A stretch of 38,380 nt of DNA from Pseudonocardiaceae bacterium YIM PH 21723 (GCA_003600225.1 QZFT01000066.1:1-38380), one strand, 5' to 3'; positions 30,976 through 38,380 are shown, counted from the stretch's first letter. Made by a program: numbers and translations. Notes: generated from the sequence alone by a model not told the origin.

Positions 30976-32024
30976 TCGCTGCGGGCCAGGTGCGCCATGT
31001 GGTGTGACATCGCCATGGCAATCCACTGGGATGATCCGCCCGCTCGGCTGTCACCGCCGGGACGGCAACGGTGCAGCTCCCCATCGCCCCAGGAGAAACC
31101 GGGGCCGGGGTACTCGGGTCTGGCCACCAGTTCTCCCGCTATCCGGCAGAATTCCTCGGCCCGATCGGTCAACTCAATGCCGTCCACCTTCTTGAGCTGA
31201 CGCCGCAGGACGAGGCTCTGCCCCGGAATGGTGTAGTTCAGGAACGGATACGGTGGCCGCTTCGGTCCCGTCGTCTCCGGACTTGTCCGCGGATGGATGG
31301 TGCCGTAGTCCCCGTAGCGCACCTCGGTACCCGTCACCTCATCAGAGATGGCGTTCCAGGCGGCGACCTCGGCCCGATCGCGGATCGAGGTGCCGTAGTC
31401 CAGCCTCTTCAAGGGAGTGGATCCGGAGAGCAGGGTGCAGGAGGCGAAGCTGTACTCGGCGGCCAGTTGATTGATGAGCTGGGAGACCGTGCGTACGCCG
31501 ACCGCGCTGAGGCAGTCGATGTAGCCGAGATCCAGCAGAACGTGCAGTTGGTCCGTCGTGATGCCGAGGTCTGTGGCGACCGCGCGGATGCGCCGCAGCA
31601 CATCGATGGATCGCACCAGTCCGTAGGGGACGCGGAGGACGACCTCGCGTTCATGATGATCGAGGAGCCGCCGGACGGCGCGCAGTTCCAGCTCGCCCGC
31701 GTCGATCCCGATGATCGGGATGAAGGCCGGTGCATCCGGTGCGAACAACATCAGCCTGGCCGCTATCGCGTCCTCTGCGGCTCGGTCCAGCCAGTCGAAC
31801 TCCCCAGCGCCCACCGCCGTCACGTCCAGCCAGGGAATTCGTTGATGCTCGGCCAACCTGGCAAGGGCCAGCAACAGCTTGGGGCCGATCCGCCCATGTT
31901 CCGAGAGGCCCTTGTCCAACACCTCGATCATGGGTGTGATCCGGGTGATGTCCTGCTCTGCGAGATTCGCCAGAGCGTTCAACTCACCTTCCTTGGTCTT
32001 CAGCGCGATCAACCGAGGTGCCAT
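30966..32024 (-). CDS. Beta-family protein (Beta_protein, TIM-barrel-like), function unknown
   Basis: A protein of 352 residues. The N-terminus APRLIALKTKEGELNALANL followed by ITRITPMIEVLD fits the Pfam Beta protein family named after a phage T4 product, found scattered in bacteria and phages, often in accessory regions. Repeated hydrophobic strands (IPWLDVTAV, FIPIIGIDAG, VVLRVPYG, LHVLLDLGYID) suggest a beta/alpha barrel. The C-terminus is rich in Gly, His and Met (GDGELHRCRPGGDSRAGGSS, MAMSHHMAHL). No catalytic residues can be named with confidence. GGGGGCAGG sits 4-12 nt before the ATG at 32024. No partner gene is evident; the gap to the divergent lipoprotein gene is 132 bp. Confidence 0.7.
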   Translation of the reverse strand: MAPRLIALKTKEGELNALANLAEQDITRITPMIEVLDKGLSEHGRIGPKLLLALARLAEHQRIPWLDVTAVGAGEFDWLDRAAEDAIAARLMLFAPDAPAFIPIIGIDAGELELRAVRRLLDHHEREVVLRVPYGLVRSIDVLRRIRAVATDLGITTDQLHVLLDLGYIDCLSAVGVRTVSQLINQLAAEYSFASCTLLSGSTPLKRLDYGTSIRDRAEVAAWNAISDEVTGTEVRYGDYGTIHPRTSPETTGPKRPPYPFLNYTIPGQSLVLRRQLKKVDGIELTDRAEEFCRIAGELVARPEYPGPGFSWGDGELHRCRPGGDSRAGGSSQWIAMAMSHHMAHLARSDQL

Positions 32025-32156
32025 CTGCCTGCCCCCAAGCTCGGCGGAAACGGTTCAGTCGACCAATCAGTGTGCTGGCTACTCACCTACTGCGGCATCA
32101 CCCACCAGAGTGGTGGAAACGCCGCGCCAGTCCCGATCTTGTGTTTCGATGGACGC

Positions 32157-32801
32157 ATGCGTACCCGGGGGCTGTTGCTCGTCGCCATGTTCGCCGCTCT
32201 CACCTCCTGCGCGGCGCCGGAACCGCCGCTGAGCAGCGGCACCGCGCCGACGCTGGAAGCGGACCTGGTCGCGTACGACAACCTGGATTTCCAGACCACC
32301 CGCAAGGCCGTCTACGACTCCAGTAAGAAATGCGCCGGCCTGCCCGCCTCGTATCTGCGGGAGCTGAACTACACCCCGGACCCGCGCCGCGAATACGGTG
32401 ACGGCTGCACCATGCCCACCTCCTGGGGCTTCATCGGTTTCACCCAGAGCGCGCCCTCCTACCGGCAGTCCAAGCAGGTCACCTTCCAGGACTTCTGGAA
32501 CAAGGGCACCTACGGCACCGGCTACTTCCAGCGCTCCATCCTGCTGGACCGCTACTACGCGGTGACCACGGTGGACTCCTCGGAACAGGGCGCCTGCATC
32601 ATCCGGATCGACACCGGCAACATCGAGCCGTTCGTGGTGCGCGCGACCCCGCCCCGGGAGCAGGCCGAGGCCAACGCCAAGGCGGACCGGGACTTCCCGG
32701 TGGACGAGGTGCTCGCCAACTACTGCACGCGCGGCAAGGAAGCCGCGGAGAAGCTGCTCCCGCTGCTGGACTCCGGCGGCGGTTCCCGCCGGGCGCCCTA
32801 G
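32157..32801 (+). CDS. putative secreted lipoprotein, DUF3558-like
   Basis: A protein of 214 residues. A short signal peptide (MRTRGLLLVAMFAALTS) ends in the lipobox LTSC with the lipidated Cys at residue 18. The mature part is about 195 residues with four further Cys (KKCAG, GDGCTMP, QGACIIR, NYCTRG), likely in two disulfide bonds. The spacing resembles the actinomycete DUF3558 lipoproteins, but the usual DPC motif is absent, so the family is uncertain. It would be exposed on the outer face of the cytoplasmic membrane. The longer frame starting at 31071 is antisense to the Beta-family gene and was rejected. The stop is 2 bp from that of the convergent monooxygenase gene. Function unknown. 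Confidence 0.75.
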   Translation: MRTRGLLLVAMFAALTSCAAPEPPLSSGTAPTLEADLVAYDNLDFQTTRKAVYDSSKKCAGLPASYLRELNYTPDPRREYGDGCTMPTSWGFIGFTQSAPSYRQSKQVTFQDFWNKGTYGTGYFQRSILLDRYYAVTTVDSSEQGACIIRIDTGNIEPFVVRATPPREQAEANAKADRDFPVDEVLANYCTRGKEAAEKLLPLLDSGGGSRRAP

Positions 32802-32803
32802 CC

Positions 32804-34027
32804 TCAGGCCGCGTCCGCGGTACGGAGGTCCTCCTCGGGGAAGGTGATGCCGGTACCGATGCGTTCCTTGCTGCCTGCCGCCAGGCGGCTCATCACCCCG
32901 CGCAGCAGCGGCACGTTGGACAGCCGGATCTGTTGCATCTGCAGCCAGAAGCGGGGCCGGCTGATGTAGAGGTTGCCGCCCTGCCGGGCGCGTTCCTGGC
33001 AGTCCTCGACGAAGGGCCGCATCCGGTCCCCGTAGCGGGTGAAGGCCGGCCCTGCGTCCCCCTCGGCGGCGGCGAGCTCACCGGCCAGGACGTAGGCGCC
33101 GACCATGGCCAGGGTGGTACCGAGCCCGGAGGCGGGCGAGGCGCAGTAGCCGGCGTCCCCGACGAGGACGACCCGGCCCCGGTGCCAGGAGTCCATGTGG
33201 ACCTGGCGCAGGTCGTCGAAGTAGAAGTCGTCGTCGGCGGTGACCTCGTCGAGCAGCCTGCGGGTCTCCCAGCCGTCGTGCTGGAAGTGGGTGCGCAGCC
33301 GGGCACGCAGGCTCTGCCCGTCGTGTTCGTCGACGTCGAGGGTGGGGTCGGTCCTGGTGAACATCGCGCGGGTCGAGCCCGCACCGGCGAAGTAGCAGAC
33401 TCGCCGGTCCTGGCCCGCGGCGTGGAAGGTCTCCCAGCGGTCGTAGTCCAGGAAGTTGGTGATCTTGCCGATCGCGATGTAGCGCCCCAGCCGGTGCAGC
33501 CGCCAGCTCCCGGGCGGGAAGGCCATCGACCGGGTCGCGGAGCGTGCACCGTCGGCGCCCACCACCAGGTCGAACTCGCGGACCTCGCCACTGCCGAAGG
33601 TGACGGTCACCTCGGTGTCGGTCTGCTCGATCGCCGTCGGGCGGTCGCCGTAGATGTACTCGACGGATTCCCGGGTGGCGTCCAGCAACAGCGTCGCGAG
33701 ATCGGCGCGCATCAGCTCGATGTCGCGGCTGCCGGCGACACCGCCGGTCAGGCTGAACCCCTCTGTCCTGGCCAGGACCCGGCCGCGCCCGTCGACGAAG
33801 TCCATGCCCCGGATGCCGGTCCGGCGGGCATTCGCGGCCTCCAGCAACCCCATCTTCTCCAGCACATCCACGGCCCGGCCGTGCACATCGATGGCCTGAC
33901 CACCGGCACGAAGCTCCCGGGACCGCTCCACCACCGTGGGCCGGAACCCGTGGTGGGCCAGCCAGAAAGCCAGCGTCGGTCCGGCCACGCCGGCGCCGAC
34001 GATGAGGACCCTGCTGTTGCGTTGCAT
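32804..34027 (-). CDS. FAD-dependent monooxygenase (PHBH/TetX-like)
   Basis: A protein of 407 residues. VLIVGAGVAGPTLAFWLA (near 6-23) is the GXGXXG FAD motif, VVGADGARSATRS the DG motif and VVLVGDAGYCASPASGLGTT the GD motif. The length and the lack of a thioredoxin-like C-terminal domain fit the shorter class that includes TetX and related antibiotic hydroxylases as well as many with unknown substrates. The ATG at 34027 has GGAGAG 6-11 nt upstream; the in-frame start at 34114 would cross the LysR operator. It is divergent from the LysR gene, which presumably activates it in response to the substrate. Tetracycline inactivation should not be assumed from this sequence. Confidence 0.88.
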   Translation of the reverse strand: MQRNSRVLIVGAGVAGPTLAFWLAHHGFRPTVVERSRELRAGGQAIDVHGRAVDVLEKMGLLEAANARRTGIRGMDFVDGRGRVLARTEGFSLTGGVAGSRDIELMRADLATLLLDATRESVEYIYGDRPTAIEQTDTEVTVTFGSGEVREFDLVVGADGARSATRSMAFPPGSWRLHRLGRYIAIGKITNFLDYDRWETFHAAGQDRRVCYFAGAGSTRAMFTRTDPTLDVDEHDGQSLRARLRTHFQHDGWETRRLLDEVTADDDFYFDDLRQVHMDSWHRGRVVLVGDAGYCASPASGLGTTLAMVGAYVLAGELAAAEGDAGPAFTRYGDRMRPFVEDCQERARQGGNLYISRPRFWLQMQQIRLSNVPLLRGVMSRLAAGSKERIGTGITFPEEDLRTADAA

Positions 34028-34084
34028 GTCGATCTCTCCTCGTTGTCGTCTCCCCACTACCGTGACGCCAAGGTCGTATCGAGT

Positions 34085-34104
34085 CCAACGATCGTTTTCG
34101 TTGG
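34085..34104. promoter_or_regulatory. probable LysR binding site
   Basis: CCAACGATCGTTTTCGTTGG has perfect 7-bp arms (34085-34091 and 34098-34104) around TCGTTT. It lies in the divergent gap between the monooxygenase and LysR starts and abuts the -10 hexamer TACTAT (34106-34111) of the LysR gene, as expected for autorepression. Confidence 0.65.
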
Positions 34105-34119
34105 CTACTATCAATAACC

Positions 34120-35079
34120 GTGATAGATCTGGACCTGCGACAGCTGGAGTACTTCCTCGCGGTCGTCGACGAGCGCAGCTTCACCAGGGCCGCGGCGCGG
34201 CTGCACGTGGTGCAGTCCGCGGTCTCGGCCGGGCTCAAGGCGCTGGAGCACAGGCTGCGGGCCGAGTTGCTGCACCGCACCCCTCGCGATGTCAGCCTGA
34301 CCGACGCCGGGCGGGCGTTGCTCCCGCATGCGCGGGCGACCCTGGCCGCCGCCCGCGCCGCCGTCGACGCCGTGGACGAACTGGGGGACGGGATCCAGGG
34401 CGAGGTGCGGATCGGGACGATGGCCTCGCTACCCGATATCGGGCTGCCGACCGTGCTGGGCCGGCTCCGGGCCGCCTACCCGCGGGTGCGGATCCGGTTG
34501 AGCCATCGCCCGGGCGGCTCCCGCGATCTCGCCGAGGACCTCAACGCCGACCGGCTCGACCTCGCGCTGCTCTCCGACCCCGGAGCCGCCGGCCGGGATC
34601 TGCGCCTGACCTCGCTCGCGTCGTTCGCCATGGGTCTTGTCGTGCCCTCGGCCCACCGGTTGGCCGGGCGGGAGACCACCACGCTGGCCGAGTTGGCCGG
34701 GGAGACGTTCGTCGATTTCCCCGCGGGCTACGGCAGCCGATCTGTTGTCGACCGCGCGTTCGCCACCGCGGGGCACATCCGTGATGTCGGCGTCGAGGTG
34801 CCCAACGCCCCAGCGGCCGCGAGCTACGCCCGTCACGGGCTGGGGGTGGCCATCCTGCCGGCGCCCTACCTGCCTGCTGGGCAGCACCTGCGCATCACCG
34901 GGCCGGGCAGTGACCACCTGACCTGGTCGCTGTCCCTGGCGGCACCGGCGGCCCGCCCGCTCAGCGCCGCGGCCGCCCTGCTGGCGACGATGCTGCAGCA
35001 GACCAGCAGCTCAGCCCGCGTCCCGGCGCTGGATGCGGATGGCACCCCAGACCAGCAGGGACAGCCACAGCAACCCTGA
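34120..35079 (+). CDS. LysR-family transcriptional regulator
   Basis: A protein of 319 residues. The HTH is at 5-62: DLRQLEYFLAVVDERSFTRAAARLHVVQSAVSAGLKALE, followed by LLHRTPRDVSLTDAGRALL. The C-terminal half is the periplasmic-binding-like effector domain (VRIGTMASLPDIGLP onward). The GTG at 34120 begins 8 nt after the -10 box TACTAT, so the message has almost no leader. It probably controls the divergent FAD monooxygenase through the site at 34085-34104. The last ~20 residues (DADGTPDQQGQPQQP) overlap the convergent ABC permease gene by 69 bp and look like a run-on tail. Confidence 0.9.
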   Translation: MIDLDLRQLEYFLAVVDERSFTRAAARLHVVQSAVSAGLKALEHRLRAELLHRTPRDVSLTDAGRALLPHARATLAAARAAVDAVDELGDGIQGEVRIGTMASLPDIGLPTVLGRLRAAYPRVRIRLSHRPGGSRDLAEDLNADRLDLALLSDPGAAGRDLRLTSLASFAMGLVVPSAHRLAGRETTTLAELAGETFVDFPAGYGSRSVVDRAFATAGHIRDVGVEVPNAPAAASYARHGLGVAILPAPYLPAGQHLRITGPGSDHLTWSLSLAAPAARPLSAAAALLATMLQQTSSSARVPALDADGTPDQQGQPQQP

Positions 35080-35805
35080 GACGATCGCCTGCACCGTGCC
35101 CGCGTCCGGTTGCCCGGCCAGCAGGTAGGCCGGCTCCAGCGGGTAGATCACGCCGAACACCGCGGGCGCCGCCGAACGGGCCACCATCAGCAGCGGCACC
35201 ACGACGAAGAACACCACCAGCGCGGCCGTCGGGTTCGGCAGGTGCATGGCCACGATCAACGCCGAGATCAGCACCAGCGCGGTCCCGGCGAGCGTCACGC
35301 CGAGGACCCAGCCGGGACGGATGTCCAGCAGGAACCCGAAGCGTTCCCGGTCGGCCTGCATGCGGATGAACACCGGGTAGATCAGGAAGGTGAGCAGCGC
35401 GGACACCAGCCACACCGACAGCACCACCACGGTCTGCGCGGACAGGTACCGCATCCGGGAGGGCTGCATCAGCAGGGTGGGCTGCGCGCTCTTGTAGTGC
35501 CACTCGCCCGCGACCAGTTTGATCACCGCGACGAAGGTCAGCAGCAGGCCGAACTGGATGGAGATCAGCAGCGGGAACATCTGCTTGGCCGCCGACTCCA
35601 TCTTGCCGGTCCGGCTGAACAGGTACATCACCCCGATCAGCATCACCGGGGCGAGCAGCAGGGTCAGCCGGTCGGACAGCGTGCCGAACAGCTTGCGGAA
35701 CTCGACCAGCACCAGGTTGCCGAAGCCGGTCCTGGCGGACGCGCGCTGATGCCACAGCGGCTGCTGTTGTTGCGGCGGTGCCTGCACGGTCTGCGGGAAG
35801 GTCAT
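35011..35805 (-). CDS. ABC-2 type transporter permease
   Basis: A protein of 264 residues with six predicted TM segments. The cytoplasmic N-terminus is Gln/Pro-rich (TVQAPPQQQQPLWHQ) and a conserved amphipathic helix (NLVLVEFRKLFGTL) precedes TM1, as usual for ABC-2 permeases. The ATG overlaps the ATPase stop as ATGA (35802-35805), so the two subunits are translated together. It would form the membrane pore of an exporter for a drug, lipid or peptide; no substrate can be assigned. A longer frame to 36666 on the same strand is only a shadow of the ATPase gene in another frame. Confidence 0.88.
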   Translation of the reverse strand: MTFPQTVQAPPQQQQPLWHQRASARTGFGNLVLVEFRKLFGTLSDRLTLLLAPVMLIGVMYLFSRTGKMESAAKQMFPLLISIQFGLLLTFVAVIKLVAGEWHYKSAQPTLLMQPSRMRYLSAQTVVVLSVWLVSALLTFLIYPVFIRMQADRERFGFLLDIRPGWVLGVTLAGTALVLISALIVAMHLPNPTAALVVFFVVVPLLMVARSAAPAVFGVIYPLEPAYLLAGQPDAGTVQAIVSGLLWLSLLVWGAIRIQRRDAG

Positions 35806-36677
35806 GAGTTGCCTCCGGTCAACCGGAAGAACAGGTCCTCCAGGCTCATCTGCTCCGGTCGCAGTCCGAGCAGCGGAATGCCGGCCTTGAAGGTCAGCTC
35901 GGACACCCGCTCCACCGGCGCGTGTGCCGCCATGTGCCCGTCGATGGCCGGCTGGATCGGGATCCGCGCGTCGGTCATCACCTGGGCCAGCCGGTTCATG
36001 TCGGCCGCCTTGACCAGGCTGCGCGCCGAGGAGGTCAGCTGGGCCAGGGGGCCGTCGGCCAGCACGCGGCCGTTGCCGATCACCAGGACCCGGTCCGCGG
36101 TCTGGTCCACTTCGGACAGCACGTGGCTGGACAGCAGCACGGTGCCGCCGCGGGTCGCGTAGTTGCGCAGCAGCGTGCGCACCGAGCGGATGCCCTCCGG
36201 GTCGAGGCCGTTGATCGGCTCGTCCAGGATGAGCAGCGGGGGATCGGTGAGCAGCGCGTGCGCCAGGCCGAGCCGCTGCCGCATGCCGAGGCTGTACTTG
36301 CCGATCTTGCGTCCGGCCGCGTCGGCCAGACCGACCATCGCCAGCACCTCGTCGGCCCGCCGGCTGGGGATGCCCGCCAGCTTCGCCGCCAGTTGCAGGT
36401 GCAGCCTGCCGGTCCGCCCCGGATGTACCGCCTGGCCGTCCAGCAGCACCCCCGCCACGTGGGACGGGTTCCGCCACTGCTGGTAGGCGCGGCCGGCGAT
36501 CGTGGCGTGCCCGGCGGTCGGCGTGGTCAGCCCGCTGATCATCCGCAGCGTGGTCGATTTGCCCGCGCCGTTCGGGCCGAGGAAGGCGGTCACCGTTCCA
36601 GGTCGCAGCTCGAAGCCGACCTGGTCGACCACCGTCCGGCCCTCGTAGACCTTGGTCAGCCCCCACGCACTCAACAC
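35802..36677 (-). CDS. ABC transporter ATP-binding protein (drug exporter type)
   Basis: A protein of 291 residues. Walker A GPNGAGKST is near 32-40, the ABC signature appears as YSLGMRQRLGLA, Walker B is LLILDEPINGLDP and the switch His is in LLSSHVLSEV. The C-terminal DrrA-like domain is present. Signature YSLGM instead of LSGGQ is common in DrrA/BcrA-type exporters. The GTG at 36677 is chosen because TAGGGT lies 8-13 nt upstream on the minus strand, a leaderless layout; the TTG at 36695 is the alternative. The pair is 59 bp downstream of a TetR gene on the same strand, which could regulate it too. Confidence 0.9.
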   Translation of the reverse strand: MLSAWGLTKVYEGRTVVDQVGFELRPGTVTAFLGPNGAGKSTTLRMISGLTTPTAGHATIAGRAYQQWRNPSHVAGVLLDGQAVHPGRTGRLHLQLAAKLAGIPSRRADEVLAMVGLADAAGRKIGKYSLGMRQRLGLAHALLTDPPLLILDEPINGLDPEGIRSVRTLLRNYATRGGTVLLSSHVLSEVDQTADRVLVIGNGRVLADGPLAQLTSSARSLVKAADMNRLAQVMTDARIPIQPAIDGHMAAHAPVERVSELTFKAGIPLLGLRPEQMSLEDLFFRLTGGNS

Positions 36678-36736
36678 GGACCCGACCCTAACCAAGATCG
36701 CCGAATGCCGCGCCGGAATGGCGAAAGTTCCCCAGG

Positions 36737-37288
36737 TCAGGTCATCGAACGCAGCGCGGCAGCGGTGTCGGTGAAGTGCCCGGCGAAGGTGCCGCCGGTA
36801 CGTACCCAGTGCCAGAAGGACAGGTTGAACACGGTCACCGCGCTGTGCGCGGCCAGCAGAGCTGCCGTCTCCGGCACGCCGCGCCCACCGAGCGCCGCAG
36901 CGGCCACCTCGGCCAGCCGGGCCAGTTTGAGCAGCTCCCGTTCCCGCAGGCTGGGGGTCGCCTCGATGATCTGCGCGCGCCGCACGGCGAAGTCGCGCCG
37001 CTCGTCGATCAGTGCCGCGCAGACGTGCAGCCCGGCCAGCGCGGCCTCCAGCGCCGACACCTCGGGTGCGGCGGTCAGGATCGTCTCCCGGACGGTGTTC
37101 TCCAGGGCTTCGGCCCCGTTGAACAGCACTTCTCGCTTGTCGGTGAAGTGCCGGAAGAACGTGCGCTCGGTGACGCCCGCCCGCTCGGCGATGTCACCGG
37201 CGGTGGTCTGGTCGAAGCCCCGCTCCGCGTACAGCTCCATCGCGGCGGCGGTCATCCGCCCGCGCGCGTCCGGCTCCCATCGACCCAT
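36737..37288 (-). CDS. TetR-family transcriptional regulator
   Basis: A protein of 183 residues. The HTH is at about 10-55: [40 protein letters not shown]. The C-terminal part is short and Ala-rich, of the TetR_C_17-like group. The divergent gap to the epimerase-like gene is 76 bp and holds two copies of a 17-bp palindrome (37304-37320 and 37336-37352), so autorepression and repression of that gene are very likely. A TAGACT -10-like box precedes the start at 37293-37298 on the minus strand. The ABC exporter downstream on the same strand may be read through from this gene. Confidence 0.9.
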   Translation of the reverse strand: MGRWEPDARGRMTAAAMELYAERGFDQTTAGDIAERAGVTERTFFRHFTDKREVLFNGAEALENTVRETILTAAPEVSALEAALAGLHVCAALIDERRDFAVRRAQIIEATPSLRERELLKLARLAEVAAAALGGRGVPETAALLAAHSAVTVFNLSFWHWVRTGGTFAGHFTDTAAALRSMT

Positions 37289-37303
37289 GCCACCAGTCTA
37301 GTG

Positions 37304-37320
37304 ATGACAGTGCCTGACAT
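37304..37320. promoter_or_regulatory. TetR operator, copy 1 (imperfect)
   Basis: ATGACAGTGCCTGACAT; in the other orientation it matches copy 2 at 15 of 17 positions. It lies next to the TetR gene's own promoter. Confidence 0.65.
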
Positions 37321-37335
37321 GAGCTGCTAGTGTCG

Positions 37336-37352
37336 ATGTCAGTCACTGACAT
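37336..37352. promoter_or_regulatory. TetR operator, copy 2 (perfect palindrome)
   Basis: ATGTCAGTCACTGACAT is a perfect dyad with 8-bp arms around one base. It starts 2 bp after the -10-like TAGTGT (37329-37334) of the epimerase-like gene and ends 12 bp before its ATG, so bound protein would block transcription. Copy-to-copy spacing is 32 bp, about three helical turns. Confidence 0.75.
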
Positions 37353-37364
37353 GGGGAGATCATC

Positions 37365-38276
37365 ATGCGTGTTTTCGTCACCGGAGCATCCGGCTGGATC
37401 GGTTCGGCCGTCACCGAGGAGCTGCTGGCGCATGGCCACCAGGTCCTCGGCCTGGCCCGGTCCACCGAGTCGGCGGCCAGGATCGAGGCCGCCGGAGCCG
37501 CCGTATTGCGGGGCAGCCTGGACGATCTGGACAGCCTCGCGGCCGGCGCGGCCGAGACCGACGGGGTCGTGCACCTGGGCTTCAAGCACGACTTCTCCGA
37601 CATGGCGACCGCCTGGCGCACCGAGCACGCCGCGGTGCAGCGGATGCTGGACGTGCTGGAGGGCACGGGGAAGCCGATCCTGATCGCCAGCGGTATGCCC
37701 GCCCCCGAAGGCGGCCTGTTGACCGAGCAGGACGTGCTGCCGTTCCACGGCCCCGAGTCGATGCGGGGTGGCGGCGAGAACCTCGCGCTGTCCTACGCGG
37801 GCCGGGGCGTCCGGCCGGTAGCAATGCGTTTCTCGCCGACCGTGCACGGCCACCGGGATCATGGATTCGTCGCGTTCCTGACCGACCTGGCGCGGAAACA
37901 CGGCGTGGCCGGGTACATCGGCGACGGGTCCACCGTCTGGTCGGCCGTGCACCGGGACGACGCCGCGGTCCTGGTCCGGCTCGCCCTGGAGCAGGCGCCT
38001 GCCGGATCCCGGGTGCACGCGATCGCCGAGACCACGTTGTCCACCAGGGACATCGCGGCGGCCATCGGCGAATCCCTCGGCCTGCCCACGAAGTCCCTGG
38101 CGCCGGAGGAGGTGGAGCCCTACTTCGGCTGGATCGCCGGCTTCTACGGCATCAACGTCGCCGGAACCAACGAGCACACCCGAGAGCTCCTCGGCTGGAC
38201 CCCGGTCGGCCCCACCCTGTTCGAGGACATCGCCGCCGGCGCCTACACCAATTCCACCTACGCCCAGTCCCAGTAA
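37365..38276 (+). CDS. NAD(P)-dependent epimerase/dehydratase-like extended SDR
   Basis: A protein of 303 residues. The nucleotide-binding TGASGWIG is at 6-13 and RGSLDDLDSLAAGAAETDGVVHLG supplies the adenine pocket. A Tyr in LALSYAGRGVRPVAMRFS takes the catalytic position, although the usual YxxxK Lys is not evident (Y-A-G-R-G), so the enzyme may be an atypical reductase such as those acting on NAD-linked carbonyls. GGGGAG at 37353-37358 is the ribosome-binding site. Transcription is almost certainly under the divergent TetR through the palindrome overlapping its promoter. The substrate is unknown. Confidence 0.88.
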   Translation: MRVFVTGASGWIGSAVTEELLAHGHQVLGLARSTESAARIEAAGAAVLRGSLDDLDSLAAGAAETDGVVHLGFKHDFSDMATAWRTEHAAVQRMLDVLEGTGKPILIASGMPAPEGGLLTEQDVLPFHGPESMRGGGENLALSYAGRGVRPVAMRFSPTVHGHRDHGFVAFLTDLARKHGVAGYIGDGSTVWSAVHRDDAAVLVRLALEQAPAGSRVHAIAETTLSTRDIAAAIGESLGLPTKSLAPEEVEPYFGWIAGFYGINVAGTNEHTRELLGWTPVGPTLFEDIAAGAYTNSTYAQSQ

Positions 38277-38380
38277 CGCATGCTGCTCCGGAGTTGACGA
38301 TGTTCGGGGAAAGCGCCCGAACATCCGGCTTCCCGTTCCGCCTCGCGTAGCACGCCCACCAGTTCGGTGTCGCTGCGAGT
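38258..38380 (-). CDS. possible 3' end of a gene entering from beyond the window (partial)
   Basis: On the minus strand a frame is open from the window edge to TAG at 38258-38260 and begins TRSDTELVGVLREAERE, a believable amphipathic helix. The rest is read through the dyad repeat. It overlaps the epimerase-like gene by 19 bp. No family can be assigned from 40 residues, so this may be chance. Confidence 0.3.
   Translation of the reverse strand, partial: TRSDTELVGVLREAEREAGCSGAFPEHRQLRSSMRYWDWA
38288..38325. repeat. interspersed dyad repeat, copy 2 (shortened)
   Basis: CCGGAGTTGACGATGTTCGGG (with one base fewer in the arm of copy 1) carries the core AGTTGACGATGTTCG found at 192-206. The return arm is only CCCGAACATC (38316-38325), so the stem is 10 bp instead of 19. 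Confidence 0.65.

Noticed and set aside
31071-32156. Long plus-strand frame before the lipoprotein
   Set aside because: It is antisense to the Beta-family gene; the signal peptide and lipobox begin at 32157.
35806-36666. 551-residue minus-strand frame suggesting an ATPase-permease fusion
   Set aside because: Its first half is a shadow of the ATPase gene in another frame; the true ATPase has Walker motifs and overlaps the permease by 4 bp.
1-38380. CRISPR array, rRNA, tRNA or complete insertion sequence
   Set aside because: No regularly spaced repeats, RNA gene cores or transposase genes were seen on either strand.

Overview
The window is about 70% GC, densely packed, uses many GTG starts, and many genes begin at or just after a TANNNT -10 box with no leader. 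A mycothiol-type DinB-like enzyme, a DUF222/HNH protein, a GH57/GT4 glucan cluster and the order etfB-etfA-GNAT-acyltransferase-iscS-mnmA point to an actinomycete, most likely Pseudonocardiaceae. Hairpin repeats such as CTGAAGG...CCTTCAG look Amycolatopsis-like to me, but that is memory, not a search.

Layout. 1-2.5 kb: a dyad repeat, a DUF222/HNH gene that reads into its neighbour, and an ArsR/DinB-like pair. 2.6-9.4 kb: a drug-type MFS exporter divergent from the ArsR gene, an FAD monooxygenase divergent from a TetR gene, a nucleoside hydrolase divergent from a hexapeptide acyltransferase, and an MHS-type MFS transporter behind a perfect 19-bp inverted repeat. 9.4-17.6 kb: a GT4 glucosyltransferase, a lone penicillin-binding protein, an OYE/TetR/SDR group sharing one operator motif, then a coupled GH57 enzyme and methyltransferase. 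17.9-19.1 kb: a membrane PASTA protein and a DegV protein.

19.4-31 kb carries the conserved backbone: etfB-etfA with a strong terminator, an OlsB-like N-acyltransferase with a PlsC-like acyltransferase, a NarL-type two-component pair, iscS-mnmA and an SH3+GNAT protein. Read in reverse, this backbone plus methyltransferase, GH57 and GT matches the Mycobacterium tuberculosis Rv3024c-Rv3032 order, the methylglucose lipopolysaccharide/glucan locus. Accessory pieces interrupt it: a 370-bp composite inverted repeat (21.3-21.7 kb), a putative small RNA (about 25.8-26.0 kb), a hairpin repeat, and a lower-GC MntA-HepT toxin-antitoxin pair followed by a protein of unknown function.

31-38.4 kb is accessory: a Beta-family protein, a lipoprotein, an FAD hydroxylase with a divergent LysR gene, an ABC-2 exporter, and a TetR gene divergent from an NAD(P)-dependent epimerase-like gene with two matching operators. 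A second copy of the dyad repeat from the left end lies at the right end.

Four regulator/target pairs show clear operator palindromes. No tRNA, rRNA, CRISPR array or complete insertion sequence was recognised.
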